From a virus, in the IMG/VR virus record IMGVR_UViG_3300005337_000014, positions 1-39,397 of that record: DNA of 39,397 nt. The stretch is one strand, 5' to 3'. This document shows positions 7,027 through 14,863 of this stretch, in pieces. The notes under the pieces were generated by a model. That model was not told where the DNA came from, searched no databases, and saw only the letters and a program-made list of their open reading frames with translations. Within the stretch, counting starts at the first letter, position 1; each line of letters opens with the position of its first letter. The translations under genes were made by a program, and so were the position numbers.

Positions 7027-7761
7027 TTAGAGCTGCACTTCCTGCCCAGGTCGGGCCGTGAATGTTGGGGTTCCAACGTTGTTTTCCGTTACCAACTGAA
7101 CCCATGCGCCAGCCGGAACGATACCGGACAGATTTCCAGTCACGTTTTGCGTCAATGCAAGGCCGATAGTCAGCGTCCCAGTTTGACCATTTTGGAAGCG
7201 TACAAGCTCTTGAGTCCCAGTCGAGCAGCCGCTATTCGTGTAGGTGCGAAGGTACACGGTGCCCTGCTGACCGGTCGTCAAGCTCAGGGATGTCGATACA
7301 TCAACGGCATACGAAACCTGCGCATCGCGAGAACTGCTGATCTGGAAACAGGTATTCAGCGCTCGCGTGGTGTAGTTGAAGCTGCGCGCCACAGGAGTTG
7401 GCGTAGTTCCCAGTGAGCCATCGCCACGGACATACTGCGAAGTTGTCCCGGTAGGTGTATTGAGTTTGCCTGAGAGCGCAGATGTAAGCCCGCTCACTTG
7501 GCTTTGCGAGATTGATCCGACATCAAGCGTTGTGCCATTCCAGGTGAAACTCGACCCCATCGAGCCAATCTTTGGCTGAGAGATGTTGCCGTCATACACA
7601 AGGAAATAGCTGTCCGTGATGACGGTCGGCGTGAAGTACCTGCCATAGAAGAAGACGCCCGTTGGGTCAGCCTGCATGATGTATGAGCCATACGGTGGCA
7701 GGTTTTGCGCTTGGCAAGCAAAAGTGATAAACGCAACCAGTGCAAACAGAATCCTCTTCAT
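7027..7761 (-). CDS. Secreted or virion-associated protein with signal peptide and tail-fibre-like segment
   Basis: I place the start at ATG 7761, which has a purine-rich site (AGGGAGAG) at good distance; an upstream GTG at 7767 overlapping the portal stop is too close to that site. The 244-residue product opens with a classic signal sequence (KRILFALVAFITFACQAQ), followed by a tail-fibre-like motif (QVSGLTSALSGKLNTP, about residues 84-99) and a beta-rich C-terminal domain with repeated Thr/Val strands. A signal peptide on a protein between portal and scaffold is odd: it may be exported to the host envelope, or the sequence may serve another purpose. Confidence 0.75.
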   Translation of the reverse strand: MKRILFALVAFITFACQAQNLPPYGSYIMQADPTGVFFYGRYFTPTVITDSYFLVYDGNISQPKIGSMGSSFTWNGTTLDVGSISQSQVSGLTSALSGKLNTPTGTTSQYVRGDGSLGTTPTPVARSFNYTTRALNTCFQISSSRDAQVSYAVDVSTSLSLTTGQQGTVYLRTYTNSGCSTGTQELVRFQNGQTGTLTIGLALTQNVTGNLSGIVPAGAWVQLVTENNVGTPTFTARPGQEVQL

Positions 7762-7763
7762 CT

Positions 7764-9890
7764 TCACTCTCCCTGTTGATTGTCTTTTTGCATATCTGAT
7801 CCAACCTCGCCAGCCAACACCGGAGGCGGTTGCATCTTCTGAATAAGGAGCTGGATCATTCCCTTCAGCTCTTCAACGTCTTGTTTGCCTTCATTCTGCA
7901 GGCGGACAATTTCAATCTTGGCTGCATTATCCTCTTGTGCCTTCTGCAAATCCATTTGTCCCTTAAGCTGAACCTGCTGGATACCGCTTTGGGCATCCTG
8001 TAGCTCTTGGCTCATCATCTTCATGTGCTCATCCATCTGAGCCATCATGGCTCCAGCCTGCTCAGCAGGAACCGGCCCTTGTGGCGTTTGCACCATGTTT
8101 TGCGACTCACCATCCTCGTCACCAAGGATCTCGGCTGGGATCGTGCGCTTGATTCGCGCAGCAATACCTTCAGCACCAGGCCAGTCCATTGCCTGCACAA
8201 CCTTGTCACCGGCGATGTCCATCAACTTGGGCCAGCTCTGACCGAAACTGATCATCGCTTCCGCAGCCTCCTGCCTGAGAGTCGTGTAACTCGGCCCCGT
8301 CGTGATAGTCACGTCATATTTGCCGACTGACAGGTCATGCATTGCAGTTTCTACCGCTCCAGTCTCAGGGTCTGGCTGACCTTTCTGATACTGCTGGTTC
8401 ACCATCACATGTTCCGGTGTTTCGTCCTCCCCAAGGATGCGAACAGCACGAGGTGTGTCATAGATGCGCGGAATCATCCACAGCAGGCATCGCCCAGCAT
8501 GTCGCATCGTGATCTTGAGGTTGTCGGCGTAGTGGTACTGAGCCGTGTCTCCTTCGCGCTGCTGGGCCAGCTCCTGCTTCCCGCTGGTGGCGCTGCCTCG
8601 CGCCCCGATGGAGGCGTCGAACAGCCCCATCGTGGCTTTGATGTTGTCCCGAGCATGCGCAGCCATCGCCAGCACACCAGACGGGACATCGGCCATCGGC
8701 TGGCGCTGCGGAGGGGGCGCAAGGTTGCCATTCAGGTCGACCGGCTTGTATTCGAGGTAGGAGAAGCTGCGATTGTTCGCCGTACCCCATTCATCCTCAT
8801 GATTCTCAAACTGCCCTTCTGCCCCGATGTAAGGAGTCTTTGGGCGCAAGCTGACCTCTTCAGTCGCGCTAGTCATCCAGAAGTTGTACATCCGCGCCGG
8901 GTCTTTGGCATGACGGATCAGGCCTGATCGGTAAACTTTGCCATTGATGTCGAGCTCATCGCCGTAGACGGGGAACACAGGAATCCAGTTGCAAGGGATC
9001 TCTGTACGCTCAAGCACCTCATTGGCCGTGATCTTGTAGACGCAGACCTTGCGGCGCTCGCTCTTGCGCTTCTCCGGCTTGATCCCGGAAAGCTTGAGCA
9101 AATCCTTCGTGCCGGCGTCCAGCTCGTCCTCATACATCACCGTGCCATCAGGCAGGCGGATGAGGGTGGCTTCCTTGCATTCAACTCTGAAGTAACGGGC
9201 GACGCGGACCATTTCATCCGTCATCCAGCCAGTTGCCGTGTCACCGATTCCCGAACCGATGCCTTGAGTAGTCAGGTCAGCCTCCGGGTACTCCTGCCGG
9301 AACTGCGCCTTCGGGACATCCTCGCTAATCACGCACTGGCGCATATCCGAGCCATCGGGCTCGACGTGATAGCCCATGTATACGGTGAACTGGTTCCGAA
9401 TGCGACGGAACTTGATCACCTGATCGAAAGAGGTATCGGACTCGTAGTCCGTGTAGATCTCGAAGTACCCTGCGCCACTCGCTGCGGCGCTGGAGGCCGC
9501 AGTAACGTAGGCGACCTCGGCATTCGAGTCGTATTCGATGTGCCGGATCATCCCCTGCATCACCTCGGCCGTCTCGACATCAGCATCGTCGTCGACCGGA
9601 TGCACCTTGATTCCTGGCTTGTTCTGCCGCAGGTCGTTCGTGACCTGATGCAACATCGCCGGAAGCGTGTTGATGGTCAGGCAAGGCCGCGACTCAGCCT
9701 TTCTCAGTGCCCGAATGTTCTCAGGCCACTGACCATCGCCTTGAAGGAACTGCAGGTCATCCAGCGCTTGAGCACGGTTGTCGCTGTCCGTGGTTGAGCA
9801 CAGGCTTAGGAATTTCGTCGCCTCTGCGATAAGCGCAGCATCATCCCCGGGCGGAGCCTGCTTATCGTCATCAAGGTAATCAGGCGTCAT
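7764..9890 (-). CDS. Portal protein, P22 gp1-like
   Basis: The 708-residue protein is close to P22 gp1 (725). It has the family's N-terminal region (LQFLQGDGQWPENIRALRK, then LTINTLPAMLHQVTNDLRQN), the beta-rich wing and clip (QFTVYMGYHVEPDGSDM), and a Gln-rich C-terminal coiled-coil barrel (from about residue 620: repeated QM, KMMSQELQDAQ, QVQLKGQMDLQKAQ). It forms the dodecameric DNA channel at one capsid vertex and is the docking site for terminase and gp4. The start overlaps the GNAT stop as ATGA. Confidence 0.93.
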   Translation of the reverse strand: MTPDYLDDDKQAPPGDDAALIAEATKFLSLCSTTDSDNRAQALDDLQFLQGDGQWPENIRALRKAESRPCLTINTLPAMLHQVTNDLRQNKPGIKVHPVDDDADVETAEVMQGMIRHIEYDSNAEVAYVTAASSAAASGAGYFEIYTDYESDTSFDQVIKFRRIRNQFTVYMGYHVEPDGSDMRQCVISEDVPKAQFRQEYPEADLTTQGIGSGIGDTATGWMTDEMVRVARYFRVECKEATLIRLPDGTVMYEDELDAGTKDLLKLSGIKPEKRKSERRKVCVYKITANEVLERTEIPCNWIPVFPVYGDELDINGKVYRSGLIRHAKDPARMYNFWMTSATEEVSLRPKTPYIGAEGQFENHEDEWGTANNRSFSYLEYKPVDLNGNLAPPPQRQPMADVPSGVLAMAAHARDNIKATMGLFDASIGARGSATSGKQELAQQREGDTAQYHYADNLKITMRHAGRCLLWMIPRIYDTPRAVRILGEDETPEHVMVNQQYQKGQPDPETGAVETAMHDLSVGKYDVTITTGPSYTTLRQEAAEAMISFGQSWPKLMDIAGDKVVQAMDWPGAEGIAARIKRTIPAEILGDEDGESQNMVQTPQGPVPAEQAGAMMAQMDEHMKMMSQELQDAQSGIQQVQLKGQMDLQKAQEDNAAKIEIVRLQNEGKQDVEELKGMIQLLIQKMQPPPVLAGEVGSDMQKDNQQGE

Positions 9891-10252
9891 TGGGTTGCAG
9901 TTGCGATGTGAGTTGCGAGGAATCTCGAAGTTGCACCAGCCATGCGAGCCATCAGCAGCGGCTCAGCCTGGATCGGAGCGAATCCAAACCGTGTGTACCA
10001 GTCTTGCAGGTTGCCATTACCGATCTGCTCATCCGAGTAGCCTTGAACGTGCAGCAGCAGAACCAATCCTGCTTCGTCAGCCTCTTGACACAGTTGCTCG
10101 ATCAGCTTGGTTGCAAAGCCTTGTCTGCGCTGCTCAGGAGGCACGTAGACGTGGCTGATTTCCCTGATGCCGTCTCGCATGTGCTTCGGGATTTGAATCG
10201 AGCTGCCGACCTTGCAGGTAGCCGCACCAAATACTCGTTTGCCTAGTTTCAT
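9887..10252 (-). CDS. GNAT-family N-acetyltransferase between terminase and portal
   Basis: The 121-residue protein contains GNAT motif A (SHVYVPPEQRRQGFATKLI, about residues 33-51; the Q/RxxGxG/A acetyl-CoA loop reads RRQGFA) and motif B (LQDWYTRFGF, about 82-91). It is at the short end for the family and has a reduced N-terminal beta region. Acetyltransferases at this spot in terminase-portal operons are known in phages; the target is unknown. It starts 2 bases after the terL stop and overlaps the portal start by ATGA. It is unlike the second GNAT at the circle join in sequence. Confidence 0.8.
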   Translation of the reverse strand: MKLGKRVFGAATCKVGSSIQIPKHMRDGIREISHVYVPPEQRRQGFATKLIEQLCQEADEAGLVLLLHVQGYSDEQIGNGNLQDWYTRFGFAPIQAEPLLMARMAGATSRFLATHIATATQ

Positions 10253-10254
10253 AG

Positions 10255-11658
10255 TCAGCCTAGCCAGCCTCCATTAACGTATTGCTGCTTCGCTCTCGGC
10301 TTTGTGTTGCTCGGAGTACGAATGAACTCCAGCCCGCGCCCGATCAAACTCATCACATCCACCGAGTCGTCATGCTTCCCAGCCGGGAAACGAATCATCT
10401 GACTCAGCACATCACCCTTCCATGCCGCATTCTTCGGGAAGAACACTTTCCCCATGCTCGCAACGCCCTGGATGCTTCGCGCACGAGTTGCCTTGTCCGA
10501 AACACTCGGCAACCATTCGATTCTGCAGAATGCATTTCTCTGCGTAAGTCTGGACATCATGAATGGCTCAATAGCCCTTCGAATTGGCCCAGCCTCACCA
10601 AACCAACAAGACGGCTTGTGCTTGACGATCAGATCGCATTTCTTGTCGATCCAAACATCTGATGACGTTTGTCCTCGCCACCAATCAAGCACATAAATAT
10701 TCTTGTTGAAGTCTACACCAAACACTCCGTGCTCTGTGTAGTCACCATCTCCATCAGTCACGGCGTAATCACTCGCGCCGTAGACGGTTAGTTTCTCCGG
10801 CAGTTCGTCATAGTCTCCAAACCAATCGAGTTTGAAGTAATCGCCTTCGTCTGGAATAGGGTTCTGCTGGTACAAGGCATTCCAATCGCGTGCCGGTAGA
10901 ACTGATCGAATCTGCTCCAAACGCTCCAAAGGATACCATTCGGGCCACAAAGCCTTGTCGTCCTTGATAGCAGGAAGGCTCAGGACCTCCCACTTATCTC
11001 CACCCCCATCCTGCTCGTACAGCAATCGCCCCGACAGATCATCGTCATGCCATCGTGTGTTGATGACGATCACAGCCCCACCAGGCATCAGGCGCGTGTA
11101 AGCCGTTGAGGTGTACCAATCCCACACCGTCTTGCGCTGAAGCTCACTGTCAGCCTCCTTGCGGTCTTTGAATGGGTCATCAATCAGCAGTATGTCTGCG
11201 CCTCGGCCGGTGATCGCAGTTCCAACGCCAGCAGCGACATACATCCCGCCTCCGTTCGTATGCCATCTGTTCGCCGCCTTGGAATCCTCAGCGAGATCCA
11301 CTTTGAACAGGTTTTGAAACTCAGGACTTGCGACGATGTTTCGCACCTCACGGCCAAAGTCGTTCGCCAAATCACTGTTATAGCTGGCTGCGATGACCTG
11401 CTTGCTTGGGTTTCGACCGAGGAACCACGCAGGGAAACGCCTGGATGCCAGCTCAGACTTCCCGTGGCGGGGCGGCATGCAGATCATCAGCCGCTTGATC
11501 TCACCCCTTGCTACAGCCTCCAGCTTCTCCGCAATCATCGTGTGATGCGGCGCAGCTTGGTAGGCACTGTTCGTGTAGCCAGTGAAGGCTAGAAGCCCCT
11601 CCCGGGACCTCCTGCGAGCCAACAGCTCAGCTGCCGCTGCCTGCCGCGATACTTGCAA
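10255..11658 (-). CDS. terL: Large terminase subunit (packaging ATPase and nuclease)
   Basis: The 467-residue protein has a Walker A-like P-loop (MPPRHGKSE, residues 61-69), Walker B with catalytic acid (ILLIDD, 156-161), a coupling-motif region (VIVINTRWHDDD, 196-207), and a C-terminal RNase H-fold nuclease with acids at Asp297 (ASDYAV), around Glu356 (GEAG) and Asp430/Asp431 (KHDDSVD). It drives DNA into the procapsid and cuts concatemers. It overlaps the small terminase gene by 32 bases and is followed by GNAT and portal. Confidence 0.95.
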   Translation of the reverse strand: MQVSRQAAAAELLARRRSREGLLAFTGYTNSAYQAAPHHTMIAEKLEAVARGEIKRLMICMPPRHGKSELASRRFPAWFLGRNPSKQVIAASYNSDLANDFGREVRNIVASPEFQNLFKVDLAEDSKAANRWHTNGGGMYVAAGVGTAITGRGADILLIDDPFKDRKEADSELQRKTVWDWYTSTAYTRLMPGGAVIVINTRWHDDDLSGRLLYEQDGGGDKWEVLSLPAIKDDKALWPEWYPLERLEQIRSVLPARDWNALYQQNPIPDEGDYFKLDWFGDYDELPEKLTVYGASDYAVTDGDGDYTEHGVFGVDFNKNIYVLDWWRGQTSSDVWIDKKCDLIVKHKPSCWFGEAGPIRRAIEPFMMSRLTQRNAFCRIEWLPSVSDKATRARSIQGVASMGKVFFPKNAAWKGDVLSQMIRFPAGKHDDSVDVMSLIGRGLEFIRTPSNTKPRAKQQYVNGGWLG

Positions 11659-12061
11659 GCTCTTCCTCGCTCATTTCCTTGGCAACCGCGATACGTCCAC
11701 TGTGGTTCAGGTCCAACTTGTCTCCGTAGACCTTCGGGCGCAGCTTCCCAGCCATCCACTTCCGAGCATCGATCCGAATACGAGAGCGGGCCACAACTTC
11801 CTGATTCGTACTGATATTGCCGTCAGCATCAACAAACGTGTCGTTCTTGGATTCGTCTGCAATATCCAGAATCTCGTCAAACAACGCATCAGCCTGGACT
11901 TCGCGCGCGCGTGCGTAACGCTCCGCAAACCCTCTGTCGGCAGCCAAAGCCTTGAACACCGTGCTAGAAGCCGGCATGTCAGAATCCTTGAGGATCGAGC
12001 GCAAGCTTCTACCCTCTGCGATCTGATCACAGATGTAGTCTGATGCTGCTTGCGAGATCAA
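11627..12061 (-). CDS. terS: Small terminase subunit
   Basis: I choose a TTG start at 12061: it overlaps the upstream stop as TTGA and has a perfect GGAGG site 5 bases before it, while the ATGs further upstream would overlap the previous gene. The 144-residue product has an N-terminal HTH-like region (CDQIAEGRSLRSILKDSDMPASSTVFKAL is the span 10-38), a helical core with EILDIADES, and a C-terminal acidic end. The motif set (RIDARKWMAGKLRPKVYGDK) is typical of small terminases paired with this TerL type. It recognises phage DNA for packaging. Confidence 0.88.
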   Translation of the reverse strand: MISQAASDYICDQIAEGRSLRSILKDSDMPASSTVFKALAADRGFAERYARAREVQADALFDEILDIADESKNDTFVDADGNISTNQEVVARSRIRIDARKWMAGKLRPKVYGDKLDLNHSGRIAVAKEMSEEELASIAAGSGS

Positions 12062-12246
12062 TCTGTCCTCCGCTTCACCTTTGCAAGAAGCGCGATAGGC
12101 ACCAAACCGAGAAACAGCCCAATGCATGTGCATGTCAATGCGGTGATAGCCGCCTCTCCAAGGCTGATGCGAGTTGACAGAACTGCCGTGATGAACAGAA
12201 AGCATGCCGATCCGAGAATCGCTGCAAGCTTGAGTAGTTCTTTCAT
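12058..12246 (-). CDS. Small membrane protein, two predicted membrane segments
   Basis: The start at ATG 12246 overlaps the H-NS-like gene's stop as ATGA. The 62-residue product has two hydrophobic segments (LLKLAAILGSACFLFITAVL, then LTCTCIGLFLGLVPIALLA) and a basic end (KVKRRTD). It resembles small two-span phage inner-membrane proteins, but lies far from the lysis genes, so a holin call is not supported. Its stop forms a TTGA overlap with terS. Confidence 0.75.
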   Translation of the reverse strand: MKELLKLAAILGSACFLFITAVLSTRISLGEAAITALTCTCIGLFLGLVPIALLAKVKRRTD

Positions 12247-12425
12247 TTCGACTCCTTCATCCACTTCGGTTTTCCACCCCGACCCGTCCACTTCTCACCA
12301 TTCGGCCCGAAGAATTTCGGCTCCAGCTTCTTCCCCTTGAGTGGGCTTGCTTGGTAGTCCTTCAGAGTCAATCCATGCTCTCGGATGATCTTCTGTACTT
12401 CGGTGATGGCTTCTTCTTTCGTCAT
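12243..12425 (-). CDS. Truncated H-NS-type DNA-binding protein
   Basis: The 60-residue product consists of a short helix (EEAITEVQKIIREHGL) and an H-NS C-terminal DNA-binding domain: FFGPNGEKWTGRGGKPKWM matches the family core (roughly Y-x-P-x-TGE-x-W-x-GRG-x-x-PKW). The coiled-coil oligomerisation domain of full-length H-NS is missing. Such a protein could bind AT-rich DNA and compete with or modulate host H-NS silencing (inference). There is no clear ribosome site before the ATG; a possible -10 (TATACT, 12439-12434) lies only 8 bases upstream, so the mRNA may be leaderless. Confidence 0.8.
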   Translation of the reverse strand: MTKEEAITEVQKIIREHGLTLKDYQASPLKGKKLEPKFFGPNGEKWTGRGGKPKWMKESK

Positions 12426-12433
12426 GTGGGGAT

Positions 12434-12439
12434 AGTATA
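12434..12439 (-). promoter_or_regulatory. Possible -10 element for the H-NS-like gene
   Basis: The minus strand reads TATACT in the 37-base gap upstream of the H-NS-like gene, one mismatch from the sigma70 -10. No good -35 is found at 16-18 bases. The closeness to the ATG would give a transcript starting at or near the start codon. Weak on its own, but this is one of the few gaps in a chain of overlapping genes. Confidence 0.35.
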
Positions 12440-12462
12440 GCGGATTACCTCAACAGCATCCA

Positions 12463-12654
12463 TTATGATGGGAATATCCGATCAACTTGCCCTAGCAGCT
12501 TGCCTGTTTCCTTGAGCGCATCGAGCTGTAATTGAGCGTGCGCATGACTGATTGCCCATACGGTAGCTGTGAAATCGCCGTCAGGGCTGTCAAATTCGAT
12601 GGCGTACAGATTCCACTTGCGGCCCTGCTCGTCTTTGTATTGATGTTCCGTCAC
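12463..12654 (-). CDS. Small unknown protein
   Basis: The 63-residue product starts at GTG 12654, overlapping the upstream stop as GTGA. It appears as a single small alpha/beta domain (RKWNLYAIEFDSPDGDFTA is the central strand pair, then a helix AHAQLQLDALKETG). I do not recognise the family. It is the last gene before the gap that holds the H-NS promoter candidate. Confidence 0.7.
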   Translation of the reverse strand: MTEHQYKDEQGRKWNLYAIEFDSPDGDFTATVWAISHAHAQLQLDALKETGKLLGQVDRIFPS

Positions 12655-13046
12655 CGGCCCCTCCGCTGAATCGCTGGGCGCTTCGCCTTCATCGCAGCCT
12701 CAAGCCGAAGCGTATCGGCTCGGGTCCACGCCCTGGGAAGCGGCTTCAGGCCCGGATGCATGAACACCTCTGGATATACAACCGTCTTGTTCTCGGGTCG
12801 CGAGTCGACGTAGTGAGGAACCTTGCCTTTCGGCATCGTGTGCGCAATCACCAGCTTCGGCCGCTCAGGCACGAATACCAGCTTCTCATGCACCACGGTA
12901 GCAGGACGGTCCTTCAGCTCCTCTAGGCACGATTCCATCAGGCTGTATGCGCCTTTCATCCACGCCACAGCGCTGGCTTGCGTGTCGCAGCTACGAAGCG
13001 TCTTCAGCTTCTTCTCAATCTCCGAGACTAGTTCATCGCGATCCAT
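12651..13046 (-). CDS. Unknown protein of the leftward small-gene chain
   Basis: The 131-residue product has a helical N-terminal half (residues 1-46, MDRDELVSEIEKKLKTL onward) and a basic, Pro-rich C-terminal half ending KRPAIQRRGR. The basic tail suggests nucleic-acid contact. The gene overlaps the upstream 58-residue gene by 14 bases and the downstream gene by GTGA. No family recognised. Confidence 0.7.
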   Translation of the reverse strand: MDRDELVSEIEKKLKTLRSCDTQASAVAWMKGAYSLMESCLEELKDRPATVVHEKLVFVPERPKLVIAHTMPKGKVPHYVDSRPENKTVVYPEVFMHPGLKPLPRAWTRADTLRLEAAMKAKRPAIQRRGR

Positions 13047-13209
13047 GCTGTACCTTCATGCTTCTGCATCGATATCCGAGGCGCCACATGTCGACCCACT
13101 TCCTATCGTTCACGGCAGCAAAAGCCTGCCTTAGGTCGCGGCGAGAGGTTCCATAGAACGTTGGGACAATCGCGCCTTTTGGATCGACGATGCAAACTAA
13201 CGGCTTCAT
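13033..13209 (-). CDS. Short unknown protein (58 residues)
   Basis: This gene was found by following junctions: its ATG at 13209 overlaps the upstream stop as ATGA and its stop lies 14 bases inside the next gene. The product is a mixed alpha/beta sequence starting KPLVCIVDPKGAIVPTFYG, with a basic middle and C-terminal end. Function unknown. Without it the chain would have an unexplained 160-base gap. Confidence 0.65.
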   Translation of the reverse strand: MKPLVCIVDPKGAIVPTFYGTSRRDLRQAFAAVNDRKWVDMWRLGYRCRSMKVQHGSR

Positions 13210-13349
13210 CGCCTACTCGCCTCCCGAATCCACGCCCAGTAGTGCGCATCTTGAATCCACCCATTGCAGGCATGGAGCGGAACTCCGTATTCGTTGAAGC
13301 CGGGCTCATCAGCCTCAATACGGACACCCGGGAACTTGTATGCACTCAT
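13206..13349 (-). CDS. Short unknown protein (47 residues)
   Basis: ATGA overlaps at both ends support this short frame. The product (opening SAYKFPGVRIEADEPGFNEY, ending with an aromatic-rich stretch GWIQDAHYWAWIREASRR) reads as a small folded domain with several Trp and Tyr residues. Function unknown. Confidence 0.65.
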   Translation of the reverse strand: MSAYKFPGVRIEADEPGFNEYGVPLHACNGWIQDAHYWAWIREASRR

Positions 13350-13546
13350 CTCTGCCCAGCCTCCCACGTCTGATATGCCGCCAGTGCCCTAGTCGTCTCA
13401 GCGTCCGGGTAGTGGTGGGATTTCCTCAGCTCTGTCAGCAGTTGTTGCGCAAGGAATTGCATCAGGTCTTTCTCGGGCCAGATTGGTGTATCGACGATGA
13501 ATCTGTTGCGCTCGCGCTGTTGGGCCATTTCTTCGATGACGTTCAT
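13346..13546 (-). CDS. Small unknown helical protein
   Basis: The 66-residue product has ATGA overlaps to both neighbours. It is mostly helical (NVIEEMAQQRERNRFI, then FLAQQLLTELRKSHHYPD, then TTRALAAYQTWEA). I do not recognise the family; similar short helical proteins occur in the accessory region of many phages. Confidence 0.7.
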   Translation of the reverse strand: MNVIEEMAQQRERNRFIVDTPIWPEKDLMQFLAQQLLTELRKSHHYPDAETTRALAAYQTWEAGQR

Positions 13547-13698
13547 GGAATCGGCTTCTTTCGATAGGAGTTGAGCAGCCGCAAGGCGCTTGATGGCGTG
13601 CTACCGAGGTATGCGTTGACGGCATCCGGGCGGCTTTTCGCGCGCCACAGACGGTGATCTCCCATGTTGATGGGCACGATGTGTGGCTTCCGCTTCAT
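13543..13698 (-). CDS. Short basic unknown protein (51 residues)
   Basis: The start at ATG 13698 overlaps the nuclease stop as ATGA. The product is basic (KRKPHIVPINMGDHRLWRAK, ending YRKKPIP). No motif recognised. Its stop overlaps the next start as ATGA. Confidence 0.6.
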   Translation of the reverse strand: MKRKPHIVPINMGDHRLWRAKSRPDAVNAYLGSTPSSALRLLNSYRKKPIP

Positions 13699-13985
13699 TC
13701 CATTCCTTTCGGCCTTCCAGCCAGCAGTATCATCACATCCTCTACGCATGTGATGATGTGGACATCCCACATTCCGTGGAATACCTCTTGTGCCGGGGTT
13801 AGTTTTCTCCGACTCGGTGACTTTGCACCATCCTTCACCTCAACAAGCATCAGTTTGTGATGGTATTGGATGAGCAAATCCGCAAGCCCTCCGCCTACCG
13901 CTGAGAGATCCTTCACCAGCGCACCGCAGGCGATGAAGGCTCCCTTTACGAGGGCGTGATTTGCGTCCACCCTGCGCGCTCTCAT
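13695..13985 (-). CDS. VRR-NUC-type nuclease
   Basis: The 96-residue protein shows the VRR-NUC pattern: an N-terminal helix, then AVGGGLADLLIQY (Asp in the GGxxD segment, about residue 36), then the catalytic LVEVKDG (Glu/Lys, about 48-54), and KLTPAQEVFHGMW with the conserved Q-x-x-F/W helix. This is a PD-(D/E)XK-fold nuclease family; stand-alone phage members are thought to act on recombination or replication intermediates. The start at 13985 overlaps the upstream stop as ATGA. Confidence 0.82.
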   Translation of the reverse strand: MRARRVDANHALVKGAFIACGALVKDLSAVGGGLADLLIQYHHKLMLVEVKDGAKSPSRRKLTPAQEVFHGMWDVHIITCVEDVMILLAGRPKGME

Positions 13986-14236
13986 GACTCTTCTTTGATC
14001 GAATTCCACCACTTACGAAGCACGTCAGGATCGTGATAGACGTTGGAAGTGGTGTGGGCTGTATGGTGGAAAACGCCAGGCGGCGACCCACATGAAGCCA
14101 TCTTTCCGCGAAGAGTCAAGACAGAAACACCAAATTCTTCCGCCATTTCTTTCGTTGTCTTTAGCGGCTTTCTAGGCTTTTTCGTAGGCTTGCTATATGT
14201 CATATAGCAATTCTTTGACGTTCTAGTCGTACTCAT
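13982..14236 (-). CDS. Small HTH protein, possible excisionase/MerR-like fold
   Basis: I choose ATG 14236, which has GAGGA 4 bases upstream and does not overlap the preceding gene. The 84-residue product has a basic N-terminus (KPTKKPRKPLKTT) followed by an HTH-like segment (TKEMAEEFGVSVLTLRGKM) and an aromatic C-terminal end (DVLRKWWNSI). This resembles small winged-HTH phage DNA-binding proteins. Regulation or DNA transactions are possible; not certain. Confidence 0.65.
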   Translation of the reverse strand: MSTTRTSKNCYMTYSKPTKKPRKPLKTTKEMAEEFGVSVLTLRGKMASCGSPPGVFHHTAHTTSNVYHDPDVLRKWWNSIKEES

Positions 14237-14249
14237 ACCATCCTCGTCT

Positions 14250-14417
14250 TCATGTTGCGCGCTGCAGTTGCTCATACAGAAGTGCCTGTAGGTGGTCAAC
14301 CAACGGTTGATAACTGGCACAGCCTGTCCCGGTTTGGCGGATGCGGACATAGGCCCACTCGATTGCCGCCGCCAACTCATCGTTGTTGAGCTGGAATAGT
14401 TCGCGCTCAGCATCCAT
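14250..14417 (-). CDS. Short unknown protein (55 residues)
   Basis: The start at ATG 14417 overlaps the upstream stop as TGATG. The product is helical and acidic at first (DAERELFQLNNDELAAAIEW), then YVRIRQTG and a second helix. Function unknown. Confidence 0.6.
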   Translation of the reverse strand: MDAERELFQLNNDELAAAIEWAYVRIRQTGTGCASYQPLVDHLQALLYEQLQRAT

Positions 14418-14863
14418 CACATCCTCGCCCATGCATGCGCCAACAGAACGCCAATCATGATCCCGCCAACAATCGCCAGCGCCAGCGCAAAGCCCATGTT
14501 GTCGCTCGGCATGCGGCGCTGTAGCCATTCGTCGAGTGTCAGCCGGCCCGGAAGTGGCGACAGAATCTCATGATCACCTGAGGCCAGCGGCCAGTTGGAG
14601 CGAGGATCGTGCGCCAAGCCGAGAGGCATCGCGGCGGCTGGGTTGTTCCGCATGCTCAAGTCTGTCTTGGTATGACATTCGCTAGATGTAAGTGCTGCAA
14701 TATCCTCAAGTCTGCAATCGACGAAGCCTTTTCCTTCGACCCATCTTTGGGTAAAACAGTTTTCAAAGAAAACCCTACTGCCTTGAATGATCTGCGGCTC
14801 AGGCAGGTAGTCGTCGTATGCGCGGCCTTGATTCGATCCGTAGTCAATCTTTGCCATGGTCAC
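14417..14863 (-). CDS. Unknown protein with C-terminal membrane segment
   Basis: The 148-residue product starts at GTG 14863 (GTGA overlap) or ATG 14857. It has a soluble N-terminal part with several Cys residues (CFTQRW, DCRLED, SECHTK) and a C-terminal hydrophobic segment (FALALAIVGGIMIGVLLAHA, about residues 124-143), suggesting a tail-anchored membrane protein. No family recognised. Confidence 0.65.
   Translation of the reverse strand: MTMAKIDYGSNQGRAYDDYLPEPQIIQGSRVFFENCFTQRWVEGKGFVDCRLEDIAALTSSECHTKTDLSMRNNPAAAMPLGLAHDPRSNWPLASGDHEILSPLPGRLTLDEWLQRRMPSDNMGFALALAIVGGIMIGVLLAHAWARM

Noticed and set aside
7027-7761. Lipoprotein call for the secreted head-region protein
   Set aside because: The Cys near the end of the signal is preceded by T-F-A, a poor lipobox; ordinary cleavage is more likely.
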